A DNA stretch of 64,000 nucleotides from Virgibacillus sp. NKC19-3. GTDB taxonomy: Bacteria; Bacillota; Bacilli; Bacillales; Amphibacillaceae. Both the position numbers and the translations under genes were made by a program. The DNA is taken from the NCBI RefSeq assembly GCF_019837165.1, contig NZ_JAGYHC010000001.1:496001-560000 (forward strand). Reading direction: 5' to 3'. Within the stretch, counting starts at the first letter, position 1; each line of letters starts with the position of its first letter. Below are positions 45,766-55,245 of this stretch, piece after piece. The notes under the pieces were generated by a model. It was not told the DNA's origin. It ran no database searches and saw only the letters and a list, made by a program, of their open reading frames with translations.

Positions 45766-47257
45766 GGCACAGGTTGCAATGGTCATGCACCTGGACAAAT
45801 GTATCGGCTGTCATACTTGTTCGGTAACATGTAAAAACACGTGGACAAATCGCCCGGGAACAGAATATATGTGGTTTAATAACGTAGAAACACGTCCGGG
45901 TCCAGGTTATCCGAAACAATGGGAAGATACGAATCGCTTTAAAGGTGGTTGGGAATTAAAGAATGGTAAGTTGAAACTGAAGGCAGGAGGTCCGATCACC
46001 AAATTGGCCAATATCTTTTATAACCCGGATATGGCCAGTATGGATGATTATTATGAGCCATGGACCTATGAGTATGATAATCTGATTCATAGTCCGAAAT
46101 CAGAGAATATACCTGTCGCTAGACCACAGTCAATGATTACCGGTAAATACATGGATAAACCAGAATGGGGGTCTAACTGGGATGATGACTTAGCAGGTGG
46201 AAGTGAAATCGTTCCACTTGATCCGAATGTGCAAGAATTACAGGAACATATCTCCATGGAGTATGAAAAAACGTTCATGATGTATCTGCCTAGAATCTGC
46301 GAACATTGCCTAAATCCATCCTGTGTTGCCTCATGTCCATCAGGTGCCCTGTATAAACGGGATGAAGATGGTATCGTTCTGGTCGATCAGGATGCGTGTC
46401 GCGGCTGGCGCTTTTGCATGAGTGGCTGTCCGTATCACAAAGTATATTATAATTGGAATACACATAAAGCGGAAAAATGTAACTTCTGTTATCCGCGTAC
46501 AGAAGCAGGGCTGCCAACAATCTGCTCTGAGACCTGTGTTGGTCGTATTCGTTATATCGGTGTTGTTCTATATGATGCAGATAAAGTGAAAGATGCTGCT
46601 TCTGTAGAGGATCCGCAAGATCTTTATGAAGCACAGCTTGACTGTTTCCTAGATCCTTTTGATCCGGAAATTCAAGAAAAAGCACGTGAAGCCGGGATTA
46701 ACGATGCTTGGATTGAATCTGCACAGGAATCACCGGTTTATAAAATGGCGATCAAATGGAAAATTGCTCTTCCATTACATCCGGAATATCGTACGATGCC
46801 GATGGTTTGGTATGTACCTCCACTTAGTCCGATCATGAATCATATTACCAATGAAGAGGAGTTAAGCACGGATGGCTATATCCCGGCAGTTGATCAAATG
46901 CGTATCCCGATGGAATATCTAGCATCATTGCTCTCAGCCGGTGATACAGAAGTAATTCGCAAGGTGCTGCTTAAATTGACAGCAATGCGTGTCTTCATGC
47001 GAGGAAAAACAGTTGGAGGCGTAGATGAATTCAAACAAAGTGAACTGGTAAGAGAAGCAAATACAAGTCCAGAGGAAATTGAAGATATGGCACGACTACT
47101 CGGTGTGGCAAAATACGATGAGCGTTTCGTCATTCCTACCGGCCGCAGGGAAATGGATGATGATTTAGATTATCAACAAGGTGCCTGCAGTCTGGAAAAT
47201 ATAGCACCCCGTGAAGGAGTTGCAGCCACATTCGCTTACGAAAGAGGGATGAAATGA
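45755..47257 (+). CDS. narH: Nitrate reductase beta subunit (Fe-S)
   Basis: Electron-transfer subunit, 500 residues, four clusters. Motifs: CIGCHTCSVTCKNTW, CEHCLNPSCVASCPSG, CRGWRFCMSGCPYHK (Trp in place of a Cys gives the normal [3Fe-4S] site) and CNFCYPRTEAGLPTICSETC. TTG start supported by GAAGGAGGT nine bases upstream, overlapping narG. Standard length and composition. Confidence 0.97.
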   Translation: MRIKAQVAMVMHLDKCIGCHTCSVTCKNTWTNRPGTEYMWFNNVETRPGPGYPKQWEDTNRFKGGWELKNGKLKLKAGGPITKLANIFYNPDMASMDDYYEPWTYEYDNLIHSPKSENIPVARPQSMITGKYMDKPEWGSNWDDDLAGGSEIVPLDPNVQELQEHISMEYEKTFMMYLPRICEHCLNPSCVASCPSGALYKRDEDGIVLVDQDACRGWRFCMSGCPYHKVYYNWNTHKAEKCNFCYPRTEAGLPTICSETCVGRIRYIGVVLYDADKVKDAASVEDPQDLYEAQLDCFLDPFDPEIQEKAREAGINDAWIESAQESPVYKMAIKWKIALPLHPEYRTMPMVWYVPPLSPIMNHITNEEELSTDGYIPAVDQMRIPMEYLASLLSAGDTEVIRKVLLKLTAMRVFMRGKTVGGVDEFKQSELVREANTSPEEIEDMARLLGVAKYDERFVIPTGRREMDDDLDYQQGACSLENIAPREGVAATFAYERGMK

Positions 47258-47856
47258 TGCAGGAAGAACGTGCTGTACTCGTCATTGCTTCTCGTCTATT
47301 GGGATATCCTGCAGAGAACTTAAGCCAAGAGAGGCTGGATATTCAAGAATGCGTTGAGGAAAATGTGGAAACAAGAGAATTGAAACAGGATCTTATTGCT
47401 GCTTATGATTCATTATTTCGCTTACCTTCCCAGGAAATAAGAGAATTATATGTATCCACATTTGATCTAAAGTCCAAGTTAGGTCTTTATTTATCAGCAC
47501 ATGAGTTTGGAGATAGCGCCAAGCGTGGAGCTGCACTAATTAAATTGCAGAAGATAGTAAATCAGGCTGGTTTTGAACGGGAAGGGGATGAATTAGCTGA
47601 TTATATGCCGATGCTTTTTGAATTTTTAGCTGTGGCACCAGAATCTAAAGAGCATGAGCGGCTCTACAGGCGCCTTGGAACAGCAATCGGACGCATGTTA
47701 AATAATATCGATGCAGAGAATCCCTATAAGGGTATACTTCAGGTTTTAATGCGGCATGTATTTCCGGAGCCTACCAAGGAAGAGGTTGAGAAACTGGAGT
47801 TCGACAGAGAAGAAGCTGATTTAGAAGAATTGCCTTATCCTATCATGTATCAATGA
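47254..47856 (+). CDS. narJ: Nitrate reductase assembly chaperone
   Basis: Soluble helical chaperone that helps insert the molybdenum cofactor into NarG. 200 residues, with the family core (LPSQEIRELYVSTFDL, LADYMPMLFEFLAV). ATG overlaps the narH stop; tandem ATGs at 47254 and 47257. Between narH and narI as in all Bacillus nar operons. Confidence 0.93.
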   Translation: MMQEERAVLVIASRLLGYPAENLSQERLDIQECVEENVETRELKQDLIAAYDSLFRLPSQEIRELYVSTFDLKSKLGLYLSAHEFGDSAKRGAALIKLQKIVNQAGFEREGDELADYMPMLFEFLAVAPESKEHERLYRRLGTAIGRMLNNIDAENPYKGILQVLMRHVFPEPTKEEVEKLEFDREEADLEELPYPIMYQ

Positions 47857-47897
47857 TAGGGGAAGGCTATCCATAAACTAACCAAGGGGTGGTATCG

Positions 47898-48590
47898 ATG
47901 ACCGACATTTTTTGGTGGGTCATATTCCCGTATTTAACAGGAATAATCATGATTGTAGGACTCCTGTATCGCTATGCTTTCAGGCAATTAAGTTGGGCCG
48001 CACCGTCAACAGAGTTCTTTGAAAAGAAGTGGTTACGTATTGGTTCGCCCTTGTTTCACTGGGGAATTGTATTTGCATTTGTCGGACATGTGATGGGGAT
48101 GGTTATACCGAAAGGGTTTTATGATTTTTTAGGTGTAAGTGATCATTTGTATCATGTTGGGGCGATTGTCGGCGGAGGAATTGCTGGTTTAATGGTCGTC
48201 GTTGGTCTCGTGATTTTATTGATTCGAAAGATGGTCTTTGATCCTGTTCGTGTTCATGCTACTTTCGCGGATTTTTTCTCTATTGTAGCCCTGCTTATTG
48301 TAGCGGGAAGCGGAACATTTATGTCTATTATTTATAATACAACTGTGACCGCATATGAATACCGGGAGACGATCGGGCCATGGTTCAGGAGTTTATTCAT
48401 CCTGCAGCCGCAATATCAATTAATGGCGAGTGTCCCTTTGATTTTTAAATTGCACGTTATTTCAGCGTTTGGTTTAATTGCTTCGATTCCATTTACACGT
48501 CTCGTCCATTTTTACAGTTTACCGGTGACCTATCCCACTCGGGCACCCCAGCAGTATCGCTCACGGTCCGGGTATAGGAGGAAAGGATAA
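47898..48590 (+). CDS. narI: Nitrate reductase gamma subunit, cytochrome b
   Basis: Membrane anchor and quinol-oxidising diheme subunit, 230 residues, five hydrophobic segments with the haem histidines in HWGIVFAFVGHVMG and LHVISAFGLIASIPFTRLVH. ATG at 47898 is preferred (AAGGGG about 8 bases upstream); a GTG at 47889 lies on top of that site. Last gene before a strong terminator. Confidence 0.94.
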   Translation: MTDIFWWVIFPYLTGIIMIVGLLYRYAFRQLSWAAPSTEFFEKKWLRIGSPLFHWGIVFAFVGHVMGMVIPKGFYDFLGVSDHLYHVGAIVGGGIAGLMVVVGLVILLIRKMVFDPVRVHATFADFFSIVALLIVAGSGTFMSIIYNTTVTAYEYRETIGPWFRSLFILQPQYQLMASVPLIFKLHVISAFGLIASIPFTRLVHFYSLPVTYPTRAPQQYRSRSGYRRKG

Positions 48591-48606
48591 TATATAAGGT
48601 TAAAAA

Positions 48607-48637
48607 GCGAACAGTACTCGTCACTGTTCGCTATTTT
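48607..48637 (+). terminator. Terminator of the nar operon
   Basis: Perfect 9-bp stem GCGAACAGT / ACTGTTCGC (48607-48615 with 48623-48631), 7-base loop, then TATTTTC. The following 48640-48890 holds no gene and no regulatory site I can support. Confidence 0.85.
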
Positions 48638-48900
48638 CATTTATAGCCCAGGATAACCCCCATGTAATGCCTGCTCGCTTACTTCCTCTAATGGTATGTT
48701 CATAAAATTTGTCGCTTTCCTTTGATATAAGCGTAGATAATCTGTTGACAGAATGGTTTGCGCTCCAACATATAAGGGAACCTAACAAAGCAAAGAATGC
48801 TTTTTAAGCGTGCCTTTAATCCAAGATCAAGTTTGCTAGGAATACTTTCCCGAAAAAACGTTCATACTTCTGAAAAGCACTTCCGAAAGGAGTAATCAGA

Positions 48901-49614
48901 ATGGCTGTAGCAGGTCGGGTAGCAGTGGCGAAGAATACAGGACATTTTTCAATTGAAAGTCTTCGTAAATTAAGAGAAATGATGGTTGTGGAGGAATTTG
49001 ACAAAGGTTCATCCATCTACTGGGAAGCAGAAACAAATGAAAAATTATATTTTCTACTGAAGGGAAAAGTAAAACTTACCAAAATAAATGAAGAAGGTAA
49101 GGAATTGACGATGTATTGCTTTTTCTCCGGTGATATGTTTGGAGAATATCCTTCAGAAAACAGTTATCTTAATTCATACACAGCACAAACCATGGAGAAG
49201 TCTGAAATTGGTGTGTTGCGACGTTGTGATATAGATAAACTTCTTAAAGAATCCGGAGAACTGGCACTTGAATTTTCTTATTGGCTGAGTCAAACGCATC
49301 GACACACCCAGTTAAAATTAAGAGACTTATTATTATATGGGAAAAGTGGGGCGTTAGCTTCCACGCTGATTCGAATTTCGAATACATATGGGATTTATGA
49401 GGAAAATAAAGTAAAAATCACCAAAAAATTTACCAATCTGGAACTTGCCGAATTGATTGGAGCAACCCGGGAAACGGTTAACCGCTTACTCGCATCATTT
49501 AAGCAGGATGGTTTAATACAATATAAGAAGGGAAGGATCGAGATTTTAGATCTGGCCGGATTAAAAGAAGTGAATCAATGTGAAGAATGTCCGGTGGAGA
49601 TTTGCAGGCTTTAG
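48901..49614 (+). CDS. fnr: Anaerobic regulator Fnr with C-terminal Fe-S cysteines
   Basis: Oxygen-sensing activator. 237 residues: cyclic-nucleotide-like fold (about 20-130), HTH with LAELIGATRETVNRLLASF, and a C-terminal tail in which Cys227, Cys230 and Cys235 (NQCEECPVEICRL) occupy the B. subtilis cluster positions; Asp142 lies at the place of the fourth ligand. Likely binds the TGTGA-N6-TCACA boxes at nar, narK and the TPR gene. AAAGGAG ribosome site. Confidence 0.94.
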   Translation: MAVAGRVAVAKNTGHFSIESLRKLREMMVVEEFDKGSSIYWEAETNEKLYFLLKGKVKLTKINEEGKELTMYCFFSGDMFGEYPSENSYLNSYTAQTMEKSEIGVLRRCDIDKLLKESGELALEFSYWLSQTHRHTQLKLRDLLLYGKSGALASTLIRISNTYGIYEENKVKITKKFTNLELAELIGATRETVNRLLASFKQDGLIQYKKGRIEILDLAGLKEVNQCEECPVEICRL

Positions 49615-49628
49615 GCATAACAGATAAA

Positions 49629-49657
49629 GCGGGAACGACATAAGAAGTCGTTCCCGC
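49629..49657. terminator. Bidirectional terminator between fnr and scdA
   Basis: Perfect 11-bp GC-rich stem GCGGGAACGAC / GTCGTTCCCGC, 7-base loop, between the ends of two convergent genes. T-runs are weak. Confidence 0.75.
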
Positions 49658-49665
49658 TGTAACCA

Positions 49666-50361
49666 CTATGACAATCTCTTAAACAACACATTATTTTCTA
49701 AGTGGATATGTTGGAATGTGTTCTCTTCCAGCTCTGCTAATCGAGCGTAGGTGATTTGATAGGAACCGCATGCATAGGCATGTGGTTGAAATCCATCTGT
49801 GATTACTCGCATTCTTTTCAATATGTCGCCACATGTATCATGTTCTTCCTCTAACGCTTCATTTGCCACGTGAATCTGCTCTAAAAGTGTTTCACTGGGG
49901 TTTTTTTCGTATTCTTTTATTAAAGGAAAAACGTCACGCTCTTCTTTTAAGGTATGCTCTTCCATTTCGACTTTAAAATCATTGTACAGGCGATGTAATT
50001 CTTGTAAATGTGGCTGATCTCCTCCATGTTTACGGAATACTTTTGTAACGAATTCTCCGAGTGCAGGGAGTTCTTCCGCCAGATAGGCATGGTGATGATA
50101 GACAATGTGATCAACAAGTTCAGGGAGTGGCATTGTATCCCAGTCTATCACATGGTGATCTTCCCTTTGCCAGCGTTCATAAGCTGTATTTAATGCTGAT
50201 AAAACGGCAGTTTCATCAAGATTCTTCTCAGCAAAGGTATCTTTAAGTGCCCGGTCTCCACCACAGCAAAAGTCAATCTGGCGTTCCTTAAATAAATCAC
50301 TAGCCTTCGGGAACACTTTTACAATAGCCGCTGGTGTATGCGCAGCAGTAAATGTATTCAT
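49666..50361 (-). CDS. scdA: Iron-sulfur cluster repair di-iron protein (RIC/ScdA/YtfE)
   Basis: 231 residues. N-terminal DUF542 domain with the CCGG motif (ERQIDFCCGGDRAL, about 28-42) and a C-terminal hemerythrin-type domain with HHHAYLAEELP, LEEEHDTCGD and final HIHLENN. Repairs Fe-S clusters damaged by NO or oxidants. AGGAGG ribosome site. Downstream of narK on the same strand by 86 bases, so possibly co-expressed in nitrate respiration. Confidence 0.92.
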   Translation of the reverse strand: MNTFTAAHTPAAIVKVFPKASDLFKERQIDFCCGGDRALKDTFAEKNLDETAVLSALNTAYERWQREDHHVIDWDTMPLPELVDHIVYHHHAYLAEELPALGEFVTKVFRKHGGDQPHLQELHRLYNDFKVEMEEHTLKEERDVFPLIKEYEKNPSETLLEQIHVANEALEEEHDTCGDILKRMRVITDGFQPHAYACGSYQITYARLAELEENTFQHIHLENNVLFKRLS

Positions 50362-50447
50362 TTTATAACCTCCTAAGATTGGCCTAGTTATAATGATAAG
50401 CTATTCTAGGAAGCTATTCTGTGATAGAACGCACTGATCTACAACTA

Positions 50448-51953
50448 TTATTTATCTAAATTTGGTAGGTCCGAGAATATACCGACATAATATTTTATAT
50501 CATCAACATTATTTTTAATCGTGTTGATAGTAAGGATTTCCTTGTTTGATTCATCGTTATTTCCCGTATACCAGATTTCTCCTTTCCAATATCCATGATC
50601 ATGAATGGTATTTCGCATGTCATGATAGAAAGAAGGTTCATGCATTGATGAATGCAGAAGATTGGTTGCTTTGCTACCTACTGCCTCCTCTTCGGTATAT
50701 CCACTCATTTGTGTGAAGGCAGGATTAACATATTGAATGGTCCCATTTTTGTTCATTACTATAATACCTTCTGTAGCCCCCTCTACAATTTTTCGTTCAA
50801 TCGTTATTTGATCTTTGTAATACATGAAAATAACAATAACGAAACTGACTAAGGCAAATTGAGAAAGTGCCATGAAGCCAATGGAGTAATCACCGGTCAT
50901 ATTATTAACGGTTGTTAAGATGATTGGAGGGAAGAATCCGCCTAATCCTCCCATCGCAGAGACAATTCCATTAACAACTCCAGCTTGTTTGGAAAAGTGA
51001 AATGGAACAAGTTTGAATACGGCTCCATTACCAATACCGACAGAAACCCCAACAGCCAAAGATCCTACGGTGTACCATGCGATAGATGGTGAAAATGATA
51101 ATAGTATTCCCGAAAGTGTAACACCAACAAATACAAACATTAGAATAATATAGGCGTTGAACTTATCGGCTAACCAACCACCAACCGGACGTACGAATGT
51201 CGCTAGTACAATGAAGCCAGCCGTCCTTATCCCTGCATCAACAGCTGTTAACCCGAAATCAGTTACTAAGAAGTTGGGCAAAAATACGGTGAATGCCACA
51301 AAGGCACCGAATGTTACAAAATAAAATAGGCTCAAAAACCATAACGTTGAGTTGCGGTATACGCCTTTTATTTGCCCAATCATCGATTGTTTTACTTTAG
51401 TTTCATCTTTGTCACCTAAAAAGAAATACAAAGCAGCAAATAAGATAATCAAAATGATATAGAATCGAACTGTACTTTGCCATCCTATGGCTCCTGCGAT
51501 AACTGGAGCAGCAAATGTTGTTATTGCGGTACCGACATTACCAACCCCGTAAATACCATTGATGAATCCATGTTTTTCTTTGGGATAGTACTTTGGCAAG
51601 GATGTAACTCCGATAGAGAATGTCGCTCCTCCAACTCCCAGAATAAATCCTCCGATAACCAGATCCATGAACGAATCAGCTACACTGATATAGAAAACCG
51701 GAAATAGGAGGATGATTAACGCAACAAGGTTAACGGTTCTAGCCCCAAATCGATTGGTATAAAAACCAATCGGAATTCGTAATAATGACCCTAAAATAAC
51801 AGGTATCGCTGTTACGAAAGAAACCTGCCCGGAAGTTAACGCAATGTCCTCTTGAATACTGGGCATGAGCGAGGATATTAAAACCCACATCATAAATCCC
51901 GCAATAAGGCTGGATGTTTGAAGGGATAATTGAATAGTTGGATTTTTCATCAT
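50448..51953 (-). CDS. narK: Nitrate/nitrite transporter NarK fused to a C-terminal PAS domain
   Basis: 501 residues. Residues 1-380 are a twelve-segment NNP-type MFS transporter with the nitrate-signature GVGGATFSIGVTSLPKYYPKEKHG and the second signature AMGGLGGFFPPI. The last ~115 residues (about 386-496) are a PAS domain: EGATEGIIVMNKNGTIQYVN, PAFTQMSGYTEEEAVG, GYWKGEIWYTGNNDES. B. subtilis NarK (about 395 residues) lacks this. The reading frame is continuous with no stop or shift near the join. Expected to be anaerobically induced through Fnr boxes upstream. The PAS domain faces the cytoplasm if topology is normal. Confidence 0.9.
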   Translation of the reverse strand: MMKNPTIQLSLQTSSLIAGFMMWVLISSLMPSIQEDIALTSGQVSFVTAIPVILGSLLRIPIGFYTNRFGARTVNLVALIILLFPVFYISVADSFMDLVIGGFILGVGGATFSIGVTSLPKYYPKEKHGFINGIYGVGNVGTAITTFAAPVIAGAIGWQSTVRFYIILIILFAALYFFLGDKDETKVKQSMIGQIKGVYRNSTLWFLSLFYFVTFGAFVAFTVFLPNFLVTDFGLTAVDAGIRTAGFIVLATFVRPVGGWLADKFNAYIILMFVFVGVTLSGILLSFSPSIAWYTVGSLAVGVSVGIGNGAVFKLVPFHFSKQAGVVNGIVSAMGGLGGFFPPIILTTVNNMTGDYSIGFMALSQFALVSFVIVIFMYYKDQITIERKIVEGATEGIIVMNKNGTIQYVNPAFTQMSGYTEEEAVGSKATNLLHSSMHEPSFYHDMRNTIHDHGYWKGEIWYTGNNDESNKEILTINTIKNNVDDIKYYVGIFSDLPNLDK

Positions 51954-52025
51954 GAAATTTCTCTCCTTTCAGCATACGTATTTATATCCGTTCCCCCTAG
52001 GTTAAATGATGAATAAGTATAAAAC

Positions 52026-52041
52026 AGTGAAAAATATCACA
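52026..52041 (-). promoter_or_regulatory. Fnr box upstream of narK
   Basis: AGTGAAAAATATCACA matches the TGTGA-N6-TCACA consensus in 9 of 10 positions. It is 73 bases from the narK start; on the minus strand a weak -10 (TTTAAC, 52006-52001) falls at about class II spacing. Confidence 0.7.
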
Positions 52042-52077
52042 CTATGGAAATAAAATGAAGGATTAATTCGGTGAAAG

Positions 52078-52130
52078 TGTGATATTTATCATATCCGCAT
52101 TGTTCCCAGCATGTTTAAATGATATATAAT
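52078..52130 (+). promoter_or_regulatory. Second Fnr box and promoter of the TPR gene
   Basis: TGTGATATTTATCATA (52078-52093) matches 9 of 10 consensus positions; TATAAT (52125-52130) follows, putting the box centre about -51 for rightward transcription. It could serve the TPR gene, narK or both. Confidence 0.55.
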
Positions 52131-52288
52131 TAGAATGGTGTAGGCTTGGCTGATAGGTATCATGTTAATCAATGTGGTTGTACTGGATGGATGAGACGGA
52201 TCAAACCCGGAGACATTGATGGCGAGTAGGGAATATTGCCTTTTTTAATTGTGCTCCATATGATTTTTTAATAAAGGTTGTGAATCTG

Positions 52289-53784
52289 ATGGAAAGTCAA
52301 GTAGAAGATCATCTTACTTTTTTGGGAGAAAAGATAAAGATGTATGTAAATAGACAAGAATATGAATTGGCCCGGGAACATGTGGCGGAATTGGAAGCGA
52401 TTCTTGATTCTGGAGATAATATGGATACTCAAGTACAATTTCTTTCACTTTACAGGATTGCGGAGTTTTATCATTGTGTTCATAATTATGATAAGGCAGT
52501 GGACTATCATAAGCGGGCGTTAGCTTTCAATGAAATGGATAAGATACATAGCAAGCTGGTAATAGATACGTATTTGGATTACGCTGGACTGGAAAGAGAA
52601 TATGGGCGATTTTCAAATGCCAGGAAATTGTTAACGGAATTAGTAGCGCTTCTGGAGACAATGGATCAACAAGACGCTTATGATTTTGGGCGGATATACA
52701 GTAGTCTAGGTAAGGTGGATATAGGTGAGGGAGACGATAAATCCGGTTTAAACCAGTTGGAAAAGGCGTTAGGTTACTTTCGCCAAGTAGTACCTGAAGC
52801 GAATCCTGTTATCGGACAGACCATTCATACGATCTCGGATATTCACCTTCGTATGGAAGCCTATGACCAAGCATTACATCTTCATCAATCGCTGTTGGAA
52901 ACATACCAACAGATTGGCGATAAGGTCAATGAGGGAAAATCACTGCTTAAGATGGGGAAATCTACTTTTATATCGATGCGAAAAAGGCAAGAAAAACGAT
53001 TACCCAAGCATTGAAGCTATTCGAGGAAGTGTACGAAGGCAAACAGATAGATATTGCAAAAGGAAACTTCCTGTTAGGCGAACTTGATGAAACGATGGGA
53101 GGTATCCCGAGGGCGCTTAAGTATTACAAACGTTCCCTCGGACAAATGGATGGTTTTTACAGCGAAAATCATTTTCTGACCGTATATGCTTATTTGAAAA
53201 TAGGAACGCTGTCCATCACTGTAAATGAATGGGAACAAGCCGAAAAATATTTGAAAAAAGGGTTGCCTCTCTCGGATGCTTTTCCGAAGATGAGACTCCA
53301 ATTCTTGCATGCATTGGGCAAAGTTTATTCCGAAAAAAGAGCCTATGATCAAGCATTTTCTTATTTTCAGGAATTCTTGCAAGGACTTAAACAAGATGGA
53401 CGAAACGACTCAAAGGGATATGCGGATACCCTTCAGGAGATTGGATTCAATTTCAAGTATCAGGATCAATTAGAAGAGGCCCAACGATACTTTGAAGAAG
53501 CGTTGGCAATTTATGAACAGCTAAAGCCTGGACTTCTCGAAGAAGCGGGAATGATCTGTATGCGTCTGGCTTATTGTTGTGAATATAAGACGAACAAGGA
53601 TTTAAAAAAAGCGGAATTTTATTATGAAAAGGGGTTTAAGCGGATAGAGAAAATACCTGATCAGGAAATGGTGCAAGAAGCATTAGCTGGCGTTATTGAA
53701 TTTTTTACACGTATCGATAATCCGAAAAAGAAGCGGAAATACGAGGACAAATTTGTTAAGTTACAAACCGCAAACCGGCAATAA
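52289..53784 (+). pseudogene. TPR-repeat protein gene with a frameshift
   Basis: Two overlapping frames, 52289-53014 and 53011-53784, each full of TPR helix pairs (AVDYHKRALAF, ALGYFRQV; ALKYYKRSLGQ, AQRYFEEALAIYEQL). The first ends with off-pattern residues (ISMRKRQEKRLPKH) after the GGGG at 52954-52957. Adding one G there would continue the chain as MGEIYFYIDAKKARKTITQA and join the second frame in a perfect TPR. So this is probably one ~500-residue gene broken by a single-base deletion, or a sequencing error. ATG at 52289 is preferred to GTG at 52280. Fnr box upstream. Role unknown. Confidence 0.8.
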
Positions 53785-53911
53785 AGCTTGATTTACATAA
53801 TGTTTTACTAATCTGACCTATCAACGTTAATGGTTGTAGAGGGTTGGATTATTTTGTTCTAGGAGAACATTTCAAGAGTCCTTTCCTTATAGAGTCCTCT
53901 TCGAAAATCGC

Positions 53912-54678
53912 CGAAGCATGTACTAGAGAGGAGCTCAAGTACATGGAATTGCTGAAATCGTCGAAGTATGTACCATAGAGAGGAGCTCAAGTACATGGAA
54001 TCGCTGAAATCGCCGGAGCATGTACCAGAGAGGGGTACTCAAGTACACGGAACTGCTGAAATCGTCGAAGTATGTACCATAGAGAGGCACTCAAGTACAT
54101 GGAATCGCTGAAATCGCCGAAGCATGTACTAGAGAGGCGCTCAAGTACACGGAAATGCTGAAATCGCCGAAGCATGTACCATAGAGGGGTACTCAAGTAC
54201 ACGGAATTGCTGAAATCGCCGAAGCATGTACCATAGAGAGGCACTCAAGTACATGGAATTGCTGAAATCGCCGAAGCATGTACCAGAGAGGGGTACTCAA
54301 GTACATGGAATCGCTGAAATCGCCGGAGCATGTACCATAGAGAGGTACTCAAGTACATGGAATCGCTGAAATCGCCGAAGCATGTACCATAGAGAGGCAC
54401 TCAAGTACATGGAATTGCTGAAATCGCCGAAGCATGTACCATAGAGAGGCACTCAAGTACATGGAATTGCTGAAATCGTCGAAGTATGTACTAGAGAGGC
54501 GCTCAAGTACACGGAATTGCTGAAATCGCCGAAGCATGTACTATAGAGAGGCACTCAAGTACATGGAATTGCTGAAATCGTCGAAGCATGTACCATAGAG
54601 AGGTACTCAAGTACATGGAATCGCTGAAATCGCCGGAGCATGTACCATAGAGAGGAGCTCAAGTACATGGAAATGCTG
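53912..54678. repeat. Tandem array of fifteen ~52-bp repeats
   Basis: Fifteen direct copies, 50-52 bases each, starting CGAAGCATGTACC and ending GGAATTGCTGAAATCGC. Each unit has the inverted pair CATGTAC and GTACATG (or a variant) about 18 bases apart, so every copy can fold. Copies differ at a few positions (CGCCGAAG or CGTCGAAG; AGGCACTC, AGGGGTACTC or AGGAGCTC), and the types are interleaved. The period is not a multiple of three and the longest frames are broken, so it is not coding. The rest of 53785-54989 holds no gene. Confidence 0.93.
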
Positions 54679-54916
54679 GGACATACGTCTTAATTTGCTA
54701 GCAACGTTTTTTCGATAGTTGGATGCGTTGACCATTTCCCAGTGAAGCAGCACACTTTTTCACGTTTTGAGAAAGATAACTAGCCGTTCGACTGATTAGA
54801 AATTATCCCCATCTTAACAAAACCCTGGGGTGTAGCGATTTAAATTGGAGGAAATTTCTAGTAATTTGTACTAGGAGAATGGGCCTCTACCAAACAATAA
54901 ATATTTTTTGTTAATT

Positions 54917-54958
54917 TTGATCTACATCAAGGAATCAAGTTAAAACCCGTCCTATACT
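54917..54958 (+). promoter_or_regulatory. Fnr/Flp-type promoter of the metallochaperone-ATPase operon
   Basis: TTGATCTACATCAA (54917-54930) is a perfect TTGAT-N4-ATCAA palindrome. TATACT (54953-54958) is the -10; start near 54965 puts the box at about -41.5, class II. This is a different spacing class from the TGTGA-N6-TCACA boxes at nar, so a different family member, probably the regulator at 57199, is the likely partner. Confidence 0.82.
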
Positions 54959-54989
54959 AAAGATAGAAAAACAAAAGGAGGCATACAAA

Positions 54990-55199
54990 ATGAAAACCAT
55001 AAAATATCAATTAGAGCCATTAACTTGTCCATCATGTATTAAGAAAATCGAAGGGAAACTGGGGAAAATGAATGGGGTGGAAGAAGCGAAAGTGATGTTT
55101 AATTCCAGTAAAGTAAAAGCAACCTATGATCAGGAACAAGTCACATCCGATGAATTAAAAGCAACCATTGAGAAGCTTGGATTTCCAGTAGTTTCCTAA
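54990..55199 (+). CDS. Heavy-metal-associated (HMA) chaperone-like protein
   Basis: 69 residues, ferredoxin-like HMA domain with LTCPSCIKKIEGKL (CxxC near residue 12-15). AAAGGAGG ribosome site. First gene of an operon with a P1B ATPase that lacks its own HMA domain, so it probably delivers the ion. Confidence 0.9.
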   Translation: MKTIKYQLEPLTCPSCIKKIEGKLGKMNGVEEAKVMFNSSKVKATYDQEQVTSDELKATIEKLGFPVVS

Positions 55200-55245
55200 G
55201 ATTAGTAGCTGCTCGAGGTAGGGTAGCTACAAAGGGGGGATGAAA

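Noticed and set aside
50420-50435. Fnr box in front of scdA (TGTGATAGAACGCACT)
   Set aside because: Only one half-site fits; the other arm matches poorly and the spacing to a -10 is off.
53987-54537. Minus-strand reading frames of 85 and 62 residues inside the repeat array
   Set aside because: They arise from the 52-bp period, are interrupted when the phase changes, and have no ribosome sites.
53912-54678. CRISPR array
   Set aside because: Copies are contiguous with no unique spacers, and no cas genes are present in the window.
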